The notes: a model not told the origin generated them from the sequence alone. Shown: positions 1-6,038, counted from the stretch's first letter. The stretch is 7,069 nt of DNA from Candidatus Cloacimonadota bacterium (GCA_016931665.1 JAFGEH010000103.1:1-7069), one strand, 5' to 3'. Translations and numbers: made by a program.

Positions 1-222
1 CGGGTAGATGATGCGCATCCTGTATTCCGGCAGCAGCCGGGCCAGCTTTTTCTTCAGAGCTCCGAAACCGGAGGTCTGGATTTCGATTAACAGGTCGCCT
101 CTGCGAATATCTGTTATGAATCCTGCTACGAATACTTCCAGTTCATCGCCCTCCTGCGCATACCAGTCCTTGATTTGACGGTGCAGGGTGGATTCATTCC
201 TGATGTTGATTCCTGTTTCCAT
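1..222 (-). CDS. Conserved-looking protein of unknown function with a GDLLIEIQT motif, truncated at the window edge
   Basis: The 74 visible codons read leftward from an ATG at 222..220 with no stop, so the C-terminus lies outside the window. The protein begins METGINIRNESTLHRQIKDW and includes RRGDLLIEIQTSGFGALKKK (about residues 43-62), followed by a basic, leucine-rich helix. It has no signal peptide or membrane segment, so it is probably cytoplasmic. I recall similar small hypothetical proteins with a start of this kind and a conserved GDLLIEIQT block in several bacterial phyla, but no established function. The Asp...Glu-x-Gln spacing resembles the core of PD-(D/E)xK nuclease folds; that is inference only. 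The gene lies 28 nt after the lipoprotein stop and is probably co-transcribed. No in-frame alternative start exists upstream within the gap. The Shine-Dalgarno is poor: AGAAGGA at 248..242 is about 19 nt away, so only a weak AGG lies close to the ATG. Confidence 0.75.
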   Translation of the reverse strand, partial: METGINIRNESTLHRQIKDWYAQEGDELEVFVAGFITDIRRGDLLIEIQTSGFGALKKKLARLLPEYRMRIIYP

Positions 223-250
223 AGGCCTGAACGGTGTTAATTCCTTCTGG

Positions 251-1042
251 TCAGTTGAATTTAACCGATATCCGGTCCCGTGTTTCGTACTGCAAACCGG
301 GAATTTCCTTCAGATGACGGCTCATATCCTGAGGGGTCATATTCTGCAGTGAGATCATTTTCTTCATATTATCAGTATCCTTCATCATCACATCGAAATC
401 GATATCCAGCAAGGTAACGGTTGAGCCCTGATGAAAGGTGGCATTGGTTTCTTTGATCTTTCCAGCTGTTTCTACCCTGAGGGTAAATCGCATGCCCTGA
501 TACAGATTCTGCATCATTTCCATCATCTCCTGTTCTTCTTCCTTATCTATATCCGCTTTGATTTCAGACATATCATCAACCATCAGCTCATCTTCCGCCC
601 CGCGGGGATTATGGATGATCAGTTCAGCTGGTTTCCCCGGTTTAAAACTGAAGGTAATCAGTTCTTTTTCAGTCTGTCCGCTCCGGAACATATCCAGGTC
701 ATTCAGAATGGCTCCTCCCAGGCTCGGATCTATTCTCAGAGTAGAAATATCCTGAAAATCATATAAGGCTACATAGCCCAGCATCTTGTTTTCGGTTGCT
801 GCCCTGGCGGACTTAAATGTCACTCCTGCCCCGAAAGCATCCGCATTTTTTCTGAGTTCGTTTTCATCGAAGGCGGATTTTCTACTGCTGCCTCCCATTC
901 CCGGATCGCGCATCAGGATCTTCTGTTCCAGGGAACCGCTGCCATCTTTATTCACCCTGACAGTTGTTTCAACCAGGATACACGATGACATCAACATAGC
1001 CATCAGCAGAGCAGATATAAATTTCCAGCTGCAGAATTTCAT
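251..1042 (-). CDS. Predicted outer-envelope lipoprotein of unknown function (263 aa)
   Basis: The N-terminus is a lipoprotein signal peptide: a short start with K2 and K7, a hydrophobic stretch from about residue 8 to 18, and a lipobox-like LMSSC with the candidate lipidated Cys at 21. Methionine at the -3 position is tolerated but not ideal. Mature-protein features are TVRVNKDGSG (27-36), a very acidic, Met-rich helix around residues 166-177 (EEEQEMMEMM), and a C-terminal GMRFTLRVETAGKIKETNAT segment (183-202) followed by VTLLDIDFD. I recall bacterial lipoproteins with a DGSG strand near the N-terminus and a TNAT/TLLDIDF-like C-terminal region; none that I know has an assigned function. There is no second membrane segment or catalytic motif. 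The ATG is fixed by a strong AAGGAGGT at 1053..1046. It is the first gene of the leftward unit and is divergent from gltX, which suggests separate control of the two units from one region. The product is likely anchored in an envelope membrane facing the periplasm. Confidence 0.85.
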   Translation of the reverse strand: MKFCSWKFISALLMAMLMSSCILVETTVRVNKDGSGSLEQKILMRDPGMGGSSRKSAFDENELRKNADAFGAGVTFKSARAATENKMLGYVALYDFQDISTLRIDPSLGGAILNDLDMFRSGQTEKELITFSFKPGKPAELIIHNPRGAEDELMVDDMSEIKADIDKEEEQEMMEMMQNLYQGMRFTLRVETAGKIKETNATFHQGSTVTLLDIDFDVMMKDTDNMKKMISLQNMTPQDMSRHLKEIPGLQYETRDRISVKFN

Positions 1043-1045
1043 ACA

Positions 1046-1053
1046 ACCTCCTT
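1046..1053 (-). promoter_or_regulatory. Strong Shine-Dalgarno of the lipoprotein gene
   Basis: The minus strand reads AAGGAGGT, a near-complete anti-16S match, ending 3 nt before the ATG at 1042..1040. It fixes the lipoprotein start and predicts efficient translation. Confidence 0.85.
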
Positions 1054-1070
1054 ACTCACGGAATCGGTTC

Positions 1071-1100
1071 TTAATAGCCTGGGCAAAGAAGAACTGTCAA
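1071..1100 (-). promoter_or_regulatory. Candidate sigma-70-type promoter for the leftward unit
   Basis: On the minus strand a perfect -35 TTGACA (1100..1095) is followed after 18 bp by TATTAA (1076..1071), a 4/6 match to the -10 consensus. The expected transcript start, near 1064, gives a 5' leader of about 20 nt containing the Shine-Dalgarno. The -35 hexamer lies in one arm of the 1094-1131 inverted repeat. Seen by eye; not tested. Confidence 0.5.
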
Positions 1101-1131
1101 TTCAAATTCCCGGTAATTAAGAAATTGACAG
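1094..1131. repeat. 9-bp perfect inverted repeat with 20-nt spacer in the divergent promoter region
   Basis: CTGTCAATT (1094-1102) and AATTGACAG (1123-1131) are exact reverse complements separated by 20 nt; the arm centres are 29 nt apart, close to three helical turns. Each arm contains TTGACA reading outward, leftward in the left arm and rightward in the right arm. The simplest reading is two divergent -35 elements. The symmetry extends beyond the hexamers (TTGACAG plus flanking AA), so a shared regulator site is also possible. There is no adjacent T-tract, which argues against a terminator. Confidence 0.7.
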
Positions 1132-1154
1132 CTTTCCCCACCGGTGGATTTTAG
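1125..1154 (+). promoter_or_regulatory. Candidate promoter for the gltX operon with a weak -10
   Basis: A perfect TTGACA (1125-1130) precedes an AT-rich stretch. With an 18-bp spacer the -10 would be TTTTAG (1149-1154), only a 3/6 match; with 17 bp it would be ATTTTA, which is worse. Initiation near 1162 would leave a leader of about 27 nt that includes the gltX Shine-Dalgarno. A strong -35 with a poor -10 and a palindrome in the spacer suggests an activator-dependent or repressible promoter, but the match alone is modest. Confidence 0.35.
1138..1147. promoter_or_regulatory. 10-bp perfect palindrome, candidate operator in the gltX promoter spacer
   Basis: CCACCGGTGG is its own reverse complement. 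It lies between the proposed -35 (1125-1130) and -10 (1149-1154) of the gltX promoter, where a bound dimeric regulator would block or reshape polymerase contacts. The symmetry does not extend beyond 10 bp. As RNA it could form only a three-pair stem, and it lies upstream of the predicted transcript start, so DNA binding is the more likely role. The regulator is unknown. Confidence 0.35.
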
Positions 1155-1179
1155 CCAGATAAGTAAATAATATGATACT

Positions 1180-1183
1180 GGAG
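1180..1183 (+). promoter_or_regulatory. Shine-Dalgarno that selects ATG 1189 among three tandem gltX starts
   Basis: GGAG at 1180-1183 lies 5 nt before the ATG at 1189. Two other in-frame start-type codons, GTG 1183 and TTG 1186, directly precede it but overlap or abut the GGAG, so they are badly spaced. The start at 1189 gives MNPEIRVRFAPSPTG, the usual N-terminus of GluRS. Confidence 0.75.
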
Positions 1184-1188
1184 TGTTG

Positions 1189-2610
1189 ATGAATCCGGAA
1201 ATCAGAGTCAGGTTTGCTCCCAGCCCTACGGGATATCTGCATGTAGGAAGTTTGCGGACAGCCCTCTACAATTTTTTATATGCGCGGAGAAACTCGGGTA
1301 AATTCATTCTGCGGATTGAGGATACGGATCAATCGCGTTTTGTGGAAGGTGCGGTTGAGAATCTGATCAGTACCATGCAGGCGGTCGGTCTGGAATATGA
1401 GGAAGGACCCTATTTTCAATCACAGAGGACGGAGATTTATCAGGATTATGCCCGGCAGCTGATTGAGAAAGGGGCTGCCTATCATTGCTTCTGTACACCG
1501 GAAGAACTGGAAATCCGGCGGCAGGAGCAAATCGAGCGGGGTGAAGATGGTAAATACGACGGACGTTGCCTTCTGCTGAGCAGAGAAGAAGCTGCCCACA
1601 GATTGCAGCAGGGAGATGCTTACGTAATCCGCTTGCGGGTTCCCCGGGAAGGTGAGATCATTTTTCACGACCTGGTGAGAGAGAAAGTGGTTTTTCCCTG
1701 GGATATGGTGGACGATCAAGTGCTGATCAAATCCGACGGATATCCGACCTATCACCTGGCCAATGTGGTCGATGACCACCTGATGCAGATCACACACGTG
1801 ATCCGGGGTGAAGAATGGCTTTCCAGTGTACCGAAACATCTGCTACTTTACCAGCAGCTGGGCTGGCACCCGCCTAAAATGGCACATCTGCCCCTGCTGC
1901 TGAATCCCGACAAGAGTAAACTCAGCAAACGCCAGGGTGATGTGGCAGTGGAAGACTTTCTGAAGAAGGGTATCCTGCCGGAAACCCTGATAAATTTCGT
2001 TGCCCTGCTGGGCTGGCATCCGGCCGGTGACCGCGAGATATTCAGCTTACCCGAACTGGTTAATGCCTTTTCTCTGAAAAGGATCAGCAAAGCCGGAGCA
2101 GTGTTTGACCAGGATAAGCTGAAATGGATGAACGGCCAGTACCTGCGAAACCTCAACCTGAACATCATTGCTGAACGGGCCAAGGTATTTTTTCAGGAGA
2201 AAGGATACCCGATTAATGACCATGAGAAATATCTGAAACTGATAGATTTCGGGCGGCAGAGGGTATCGTTACTCTCTGAGATGCCAGTTGAATTGAAGAC
2301 TTTCTTCCTGCCCCCGGAATTCGGTGCCGAAGACCGATTGATTCTGCAACAGGAAAAATCCCGCCGGTTACTGGAGTTGTGGGCAGACAAATTGAATTCG
2401 GCTAGGCAAATAACGGCGGAAGAGATTACAACTCTGCTGCAGGAAAGTTCACAATTACTGGAGATCCGGGGCAAAGACCTCTATTCCCCGCTGCGTCTGG
2501 CTTTATGGGGCAGCTGTCATGGCCCGGATCTTTCCCTGCTGATTGACATACTGGGACGGGAAGAGAGTGTTAACCGTTTGCAGAAGGCACTGAGAGGAGG
2601 CAAAGAGTGA
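1189..2610 (+). CDS. gltX: Glutamyl-tRNA synthetase (GluRS)
   Basis: Class I aminoacyl-tRNA synthetase that charges tRNA-Glu with glutamate in the cytoplasm. The 473-residue length is normal for bacterial GluRS. The Rossmann catalytic domain opens with RVRFAPSPTGYLHVGS, where HVGS (18-21) is the HIGH-class signature, followed by LRIEDTDQSR. A zinc-type cysteine cluster is present at C100, C102 and C127 (CFC and YDGRC); the fourth ligand position known from E. coli GluRS is not obvious. RGEEWLSSVPKH and the KMSKS-class loop KLSKR (244-248, followed by QGDVAVEDF) complete the ATP site. The helical C-terminal anticodon-binding domain is present to the end. A full GlnRS lies downstream, so this enzyme need not mischarge tRNA-Gln; whether it is strictly discriminating cannot be read by eye. 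It is the first gene of the rightward operon, and its TGA overlaps the next start by 4 nt. No T-box or other leader RNA is visible. Confidence 0.97.
   Translation: MNPEIRVRFAPSPTGYLHVGSLRTALYNFLYARRNSGKFILRIEDTDQSRFVEGAVENLISTMQAVGLEYEEGPYFQSQRTEIYQDYARQLIEKGAAYHCFCTPEELEIRRQEQIERGEDGKYDGRCLLLSREEAAHRLQQGDAYVIRLRVPREGEIIFHDLVREKVVFPWDMVDDQVLIKSDGYPTYHLANVVDDHLMQITHVIRGEEWLSSVPKHLLLYQQLGWHPPKMAHLPLLLNPDKSKLSKRQGDVAVEDFLKKGILPETLINFVALLGWHPAGDREIFSLPELVNAFSLKRISKAGAVFDQDKLKWMNGQYLRNLNLNIIAERAKVFFQEKGYPINDHEKYLKLIDFGRQRVSLLSEMPVELKTFFLPPEFGAEDRLILQQEKSRRLLELWADKLNSARQITAEEITTLLQESSQLLEIRGKDLYSPLRLALWGSCHGPDLSLLIDILGREESVNRLQKALRGGKE
2595..2600 (+). promoter_or_regulatory. Shine-Dalgarno for the GTG start of the GNAT gene
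   Basis: AGGAGG lies inside the gltX 3' end, 6 nt before the GTG at 2607. It supports this non-ATG start and translational coupling across the GTGA overlap. Confidence 0.85.
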
Positions 2611-3179
2611 AATACTTCCGGAAGATCTGCGGAGATAAATGTTATCTATCCCCGATCAACATTGAAGATGCGGAGCAATATGCCGAATGGCTGAACGATA
2701 TGGAGGTCGCCACCCGTCTGGTAGTAGCTTCCCAGCAGATCAATGTTTTCAGAGAAAAACAGATACTGGAAGATATGATCAGCAACAACAGCCAGATCTT
2801 CGCCATCATTGATCAGGAAACAGACAAACTAATCGGTAACTGCAGTCTGATGCGCATTGATCATCCGGACAGGAAAGCCGAATTCGGCATCTTCATAGGC
2901 GACAAGAAATTCTGGAGCAAAGGTTACGGCAGCGAAGCCGCCCGGCTCATTCTGGATTACGGGTTCAACATCCTGAATTTGAACAATATCATGCTCCGGG
3001 TTTTCAGTTTCAACCAAACCGCCATCAGAGCCTACGAAAAGGCCGGATTTAAATACATGGGACGCCGCAGACAGGCTTGCATTATTGCCGGCAGAAAATA
3101 CGATGAAATATTCATGGATATTCTGGCGGAAGAATTCGAGAGTGTATACATTGGTAAATTTTTTCCCGAAGAGGGTTAA
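2607..3179 (+). CDS. GNAT-family N-acetyltransferase, RimJ/RimL type
   Basis: A 190-residue acetyl-CoA-dependent acyltransferase of the GNAT fold (Acetyltransf_3/RimJ-RimL group). The N-terminal YLSPINIEDAEQYAEWLND (13-31) matches the first strand and helix of the group. A central strand carries LIGNCSL. Motif A at 94-113 (GIFIGDKKFWSKGYGSEAAR) includes the acetyl-CoA pyrophosphate loop KGYGSEA. N136 and Y143, in LRVFSFNQTAIRAYEKAGF, match the conserved positions after motif A. Relatives acetylate N-termini of ribosomal proteins, other proteins, aminoglycosides or small metabolites; the sequence does not show which substrate applies. The gene starts at GTG 2607, overlaps gltX by 4 nt with a strong Shine-Dalgarno, and ends immediately before the next gene, so it is tightly coupled to translation and replication genes. 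A ribosomal or tRNA-related target is a reasonable guess but not shown. No membrane segment is seen. Confidence 0.9.
   Translation: MKYFRKICGDKCYLSPINIEDAEQYAEWLNDMEVATRLVVASQQINVFREKQILEDMISNNSQIFAIIDQETDKLIGNCSLMRIDHPDRKAEFGIFIGDKKFWSKGYGSEAARLILDYGFNILNLNNIMLRVFSFNQTAIRAYEKAGFKYMGRRRQACIIAGRKYDEIFMDILAEEFESVYIGKFFPEEG
3171..3175 (+). promoter_or_regulatory. Shine-Dalgarno for the GTG start of holB
   Basis: GAGGG lies 4 nt before GTG 3180. The preceding stop codon TAA (3177-3179) abuts that GTG, so the ribosome site overlaps the end of the acetyltransferase gene. This supports the GTG rather than a later start. Confidence 0.7.
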
Positions 3180-4298
3180 GTGAATCTTTTCAGCAGGATC
3201 AAAGGCCAGGACAGGGCTATTGACATCTTAAGAAGAGCCCTGCAGCAGGATAAGATCGCCCAGAGTTATCTGTTTCACGGTCCGGAAGGAACAGGCAAAT
3301 TCACCACCGCTTTTTATTTCGCCATGGCCCTCAACTGCCCGGAAACACTGGAGAACAGACCCTGCGGCGTCTGCAATTCCTGCCGCAAATATCTGGCTTT
3401 TTCGCATCCCGATTTCATCTACACCTTCCCCTTTCCCAATCCCAAAAGTGATATCAGTGAAGAAGGAGAGATAAAATCCGAAAAGGACTTAACTGAATAT
3501 CAGGATTACATTAAGAACAAGCGGGAAACACCCTGGAAGGAATTTTTCTTCAGTAAGAACACCGGCATCCGCATCGGCAGTATCCGCCTGCTGGAGCATC
3601 GGATGAGCCTTTCCCCCAATGAGGGCACCCGCAAAGTCTTTCTGCTGGAAGATGCCGACATGATGAACACTCAGGCAGCTAACTCCTTCCTGAAAACTTT
3701 GGAAGAACCACCCGGTGATGCCGTGATAATTCTTACCAGTTCAAAACTGAATTCCCTGCTGCCCACCATCATCTCCCGTTGTCAGCAAATAGCCTTCCAG
3801 CCAATCGAACGCCGGATCATCGAGGAGGTTCTGCTGGAAAGGGGCAGCGAACCTCTGCCGGCGAGAATGTTCAGCCGGATCGCCAACGGAAATTTAGAAA
3901 AAGCCCTGCGGCTGGCAGAGCAGGGTGAGTTTGAAGCCAGAGAAAAAGCCCTGGAATTCATCAGGTTGATTGTGGAAGGTGATGACTTGAAATTTATTGA
4001 TTTTCTGCAGGATTTCCGGGGAACAAAAAATCTGAACCGTTTACAGGAACTGATATCTCATCTCATCATCTGGGTGGCTGATGTCTCCTGCCTGCAGCAT
4101 GATCCGGATGAAATCGTTAATCTGGACCACCGCGAACTGCTGGAGAATCTTTACAAACTCAACCCTCAGATCGGGCAGATGAGTTATGAACTGGTGGAAT
4201 TTCTGGAAAAGATGAACGCCAGACTGGGAGGCTTTGTCAATCAGCAGCTGATCATGCTGGGGATATTTCATAAATTCAGAGAATCGTTTTCCCGATAA
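3180..4298 (+). CDS. holB: DNA polymerase III clamp-loader subunit delta' (AAA+ ATPase family)
   Basis: A 372-residue clamp-loader protein that helps load the sliding clamp on DNA during replication. The start SRIKGQDRAIDILRRAL is typical of the family. The P-loop GPEGTGK (34-40) is intact, unlike E. coli delta', in which it has degenerated. Four cysteines, C53, C62, C65 and C68, form the zinc module. The Walker B-like segment FLLEDADMMN has EDAD at 157-160, LEEPP is at 174-178, the sensor-1 region reads VIILTSSKL, and the SRC motif is at S199-R200-C201. SRC is the residue set that delta' supplies to the neighbouring ATPase subunit. It is probably delta' rather than DnaX, because the protein is short and lacks a long tau-type extension. 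A stretch at about 78-125 (HPDFIYTFPFP plus a charged linker) lengthens the protein over the roughly 330-residue norm and resembles FCB-group homologues. GTG start; 0-nt junction with the GNAT gene. Confidence 0.92.
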   Translation: MNLFSRIKGQDRAIDILRRALQQDKIAQSYLFHGPEGTGKFTTAFYFAMALNCPETLENRPCGVCNSCRKYLAFSHPDFIYTFPFPNPKSDISEEGEIKSEKDLTEYQDYIKNKRETPWKEFFFSKNTGIRIGSIRLLEHRMSLSPNEGTRKVFLLEDADMMNTQAANSFLKTLEEPPGDAVIILTSSKLNSLLPTIISRCQQIAFQPIERRIIEEVLLERGSEPLPARMFSRIANGNLEKALRLAEQGEFEAREKALEFIRLIVEGDDLKFIDFLQDFRGTKNLNRLQELISHLIIWVADVSCLQHDPDEIVNLDHRELLENLYKLNPQIGQMSYELVEFLEKMNARLGGFVNQQLIMLGIFHKFRESFSR

Positions 4299-4309
4299 TA
4301 TAAATCTGG

Positions 4310-4315
4310 AAGGAG
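4310..4315 (+). promoter_or_regulatory. Shine-Dalgarno of glnS
   Basis: AAGGAG lies 9 nt before the ATG at 4325, within the 26-nt holB-glnS gap. This is the only clear spacer between genes of the rightward group; it holds no hairpin or T-tract. Confidence 0.75.
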
Positions 4316-4324
4316 TACTCAATA

Positions 4325-6034
4325 ATGGAACCGGAAAAGAATACGGAAAGGAAAAAAGAAACATCTTCTCATTTCATCAAGGCGATAATCGATGAGGATA
4401 ACCGGACCGGAAAGCACGATGGCCGTGTTCATACCCGATTTCCTCCGGAACCGAATGGCTACCTGCATATTGGCCATGCCAAAGCCATCCATCTGGATTT
4501 CGGCCTGGCTGAGGAATATGGCGGCAAGTGTAACCTCCGCTTCGATGATACCAATCCCGAAAAAGAGGATATGGAATATGTGGAAGCTATTAAGAAAGAT
4601 ATCCAATGGCTGGGTTATGACTGGGAAGACCGCCTGTATTTTGCTTCGGATTATTTCGATCAGATGTATGAATATGCAGTGCAGCTGGTACGGGAAGGGA
4701 AAGCTTATGTCTGCAGCCTGAATGACGAAGAGATCCGGCAATACCGGGGAACGGTAACGGAACCGGGGCGCAACAGCCCCTATCGCGAACGATCGGTTGA
4801 GGAGAATCTGCAGCTGCTGGAGAGGATGAAGAACGGAGAATTCCCCGATGGAGCTCATACGCTTCGGGCGAAAATAGATATGGCGCACCCCAATATGAAG
4901 ATGCGGGATCCGCTTATCTACCGTATCCGGCATACTTACCATTACCGGACTGCCAATAACTGGTGCATCTATCCCATGTATGACTATGCTCATTGCCTGG
5001 AGGATTCCATCGAAAGGATCACCCATTCGCTCTGCAGCCTGGAATTCGAGGTTAACCGGCCTTTGTACGACTGGTTCCTGGATGAATTGAGGGTATTCCA
5101 TCCTCAGCAGATTGAATTTGCCAGATTCAATATGTCTTATACCATAATGAGCAAGAGAAAGCTGCTCCGGCTGGTCAGGGAAGGTTATGTTAATGGTTGG
5201 GATGATCCACGGCTGCCTACTCTTTCCGGTTTAAGAAGAAGGGGATATACCCCGGAGAGCATCCGCAGTTTCATGGACCGCGTGGGTGTGGCGAAAACAG
5301 AAAGCATAGTGGATTATGCCCTGCTGGAATTCTTTATCCGGGAAGATCTCAATCGTCGTACCCCCCGGGTGATGGCTGTACTCAATCCCTTAAAGGTGGT
5401 TATCGACAACTATCCTGAGGATTTAACCGAAGAAATGGAAGCCGTTAACAATCCGGAAGATGCAGCTATGGGTTGCCGCTCCGTTCCTTTCTCGAAAGTC
5501 CTCTACATTGAACGGGAAGATTTTATGGAAGATCCGCCCCGGAACTTCTTCCGTCTGGCCCCAGGCCGGGAGGTCAGATTGAGATATGCTTATTTTATAC
5601 GTTGCGACCGGGTAGTGAAAGATCCCGACAGCGGAGAGATCATTGAGATCCACTGCACTTATGACCCGGAAACGAAGGGTGGTAATGCTCCCGACGGACG
5701 CAAAGTAAAAGCCACCCTGCACTGGGTATCTGCGACTCACTCTATTCCCGCAGAGATCAGGCTTTACGATAAACTCTTCCTGCAAGAAAATCCGGAAGAT
5801 GTAGCCGAAGGTGAGGATTTCCTGACCAAACTGAATCCAGAATCAAGGAAGATACTGAAAGGCTGTTTTCTCGAGCCCGGCCTGCAGGACATTAACCCGG
5901 GTGATACCTTCCAGTTTGAAAGAATGGGTTATTTCTGCTGCGATCCCGATTCCACCCCGGATCTTCCGGTTTTTAATCGGACGGTAACCCTGCGTGACAC
6001 CTGGGCCAGGATCCAGCAGAAAAATCAGGAATAA
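4325..6034 (+). CDS. glnS: Glutaminyl-tRNA synthetase (GlnRS)
   Basis: Class Ib synthetase that attaches glutamine directly to tRNA-Gln in the cytoplasm. The 569 residues compare with about 554 in E. coli. The catalytic domain begins at VHTRFPPEPNGYLHIGHAKA, with HIGH at 48-51. LRFDDTNPEKED follows, with D74 at the position of E. coli D66, and YPMYDYAHC has Y219 at the position of E. coli Y211; both are glutamine-site residues and the offset of 8 is the same. The KMSKS-class loop is TIMSKRKL with MSK at 275-277. The remainder, from about residue 345, forms the two beta-barrel anticodon-binding domains, with typical blocks ERxDFxEDPP, LRYAYFIRCD and GGNAPDGRKVKATLHWVS. These features separate it from GluRS paralogues, which carry a helical C-terminal domain. 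Bacterial GlnRS is generally regarded as of eukaryotic origin by transfer. The gene sits 26 nt after holB and 4 nt before the response regulator. Confidence 0.98.
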   Translation: MEPEKNTERKKETSSHFIKAIIDEDNRTGKHDGRVHTRFPPEPNGYLHIGHAKAIHLDFGLAEEYGGKCNLRFDDTNPEKEDMEYVEAIKKDIQWLGYDWEDRLYFASDYFDQMYEYAVQLVREGKAYVCSLNDEEIRQYRGTVTEPGRNSPYRERSVEENLQLLERMKNGEFPDGAHTLRAKIDMAHPNMKMRDPLIYRIRHTYHYRTANNWCIYPMYDYAHCLEDSIERITHSLCSLEFEVNRPLYDWFLDELRVFHPQQIEFARFNMSYTIMSKRKLLRLVREGYVNGWDDPRLPTLSGLRRRGYTPESIRSFMDRVGVAKTESIVDYALLEFFIREDLNRRTPRVMAVLNPLKVVIDNYPEDLTEEMEAVNNPEDAAMGCRSVPFSKVLYIEREDFMEDPPRNFFRLAPGREVRLRYAYFIRCDRVVKDPDSGEIIEIHCTYDPETKGGNAPDGRKVKATLHWVSATHSIPAEIRLYDKLFLQENPEDVAEGEDFLTKLNPESRKILKGCFLEPGLQDINPGDTFQFERMGYFCCDPDSTPDLPVFNRTVTLRDTWARIQQKNQE

Positions 6035-6038
6035 GCTT

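Noticed and set aside
223..250. 28-nt gap between the two leftward genes examined for a terminator or promoter
   Set aside because: It is too short for either, with no hairpin or T-tract; it contains only a badly spaced AGAAGGA.
431..766. 111-codon open frame on the plus strand
   Set aside because: Antisense shadow of the lipoprotein gene; its phenylalanine- and histidine-rich translation reflects reverse-read acidic and Met codons.
786..1154. 122-codon open frame on the plus strand that runs into the intergenic region
   Set aside because: It is antisense to the lipoprotein N-terminus, and its 3' part is just the divergent promoter DNA; composition and sequence look non-coding.
1171..1176. 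TATGAT resembling a -10 box just upstream of gltX
   Set aside because: It is only 12 nt from the ATG, so transcription from it would begin after most of the Shine-Dalgarno, and no -35 is found 16-18 bp upstream.
1101..1188. Possible T-box or other leader RNA upstream of gltX
   Set aside because: The space from any plausible transcript start to the ATG is about 27 nt, and no conserved T-box sequence, specifier stem or terminator hairpin is visible.
1420..1839. 139-codon open frame on the minus strand
   Set aside because: It is antisense to the GluRS catalytic domain and has no independent support.
4299..4304. TATAAA as an internal -10 before glnS, with TTCAGA 18 bp upstream
   Set aside because: The -35 matches only 4/6, it overlaps the holB end, and the predicted transcript would start within the Shine-Dalgarno. 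Not strong enough to list as a promoter.
4319..5101. 260-codon open frame on the minus strand
   Set aside because: It lies wholly opposite the conserved glnS catalytic domain, has no family-like motifs and no convincing ribosome site; it is a shadow of glnS codon usage.
5994..6038. Upstream in-frame ATG giving a 15-residue N-terminal extension of the response regulator
   Set aside because: The added residues overlap the glnS end and are unlike any receiver domain, whereas ATG 6039 gives the standard start and has AGGA 8 nt upstream.
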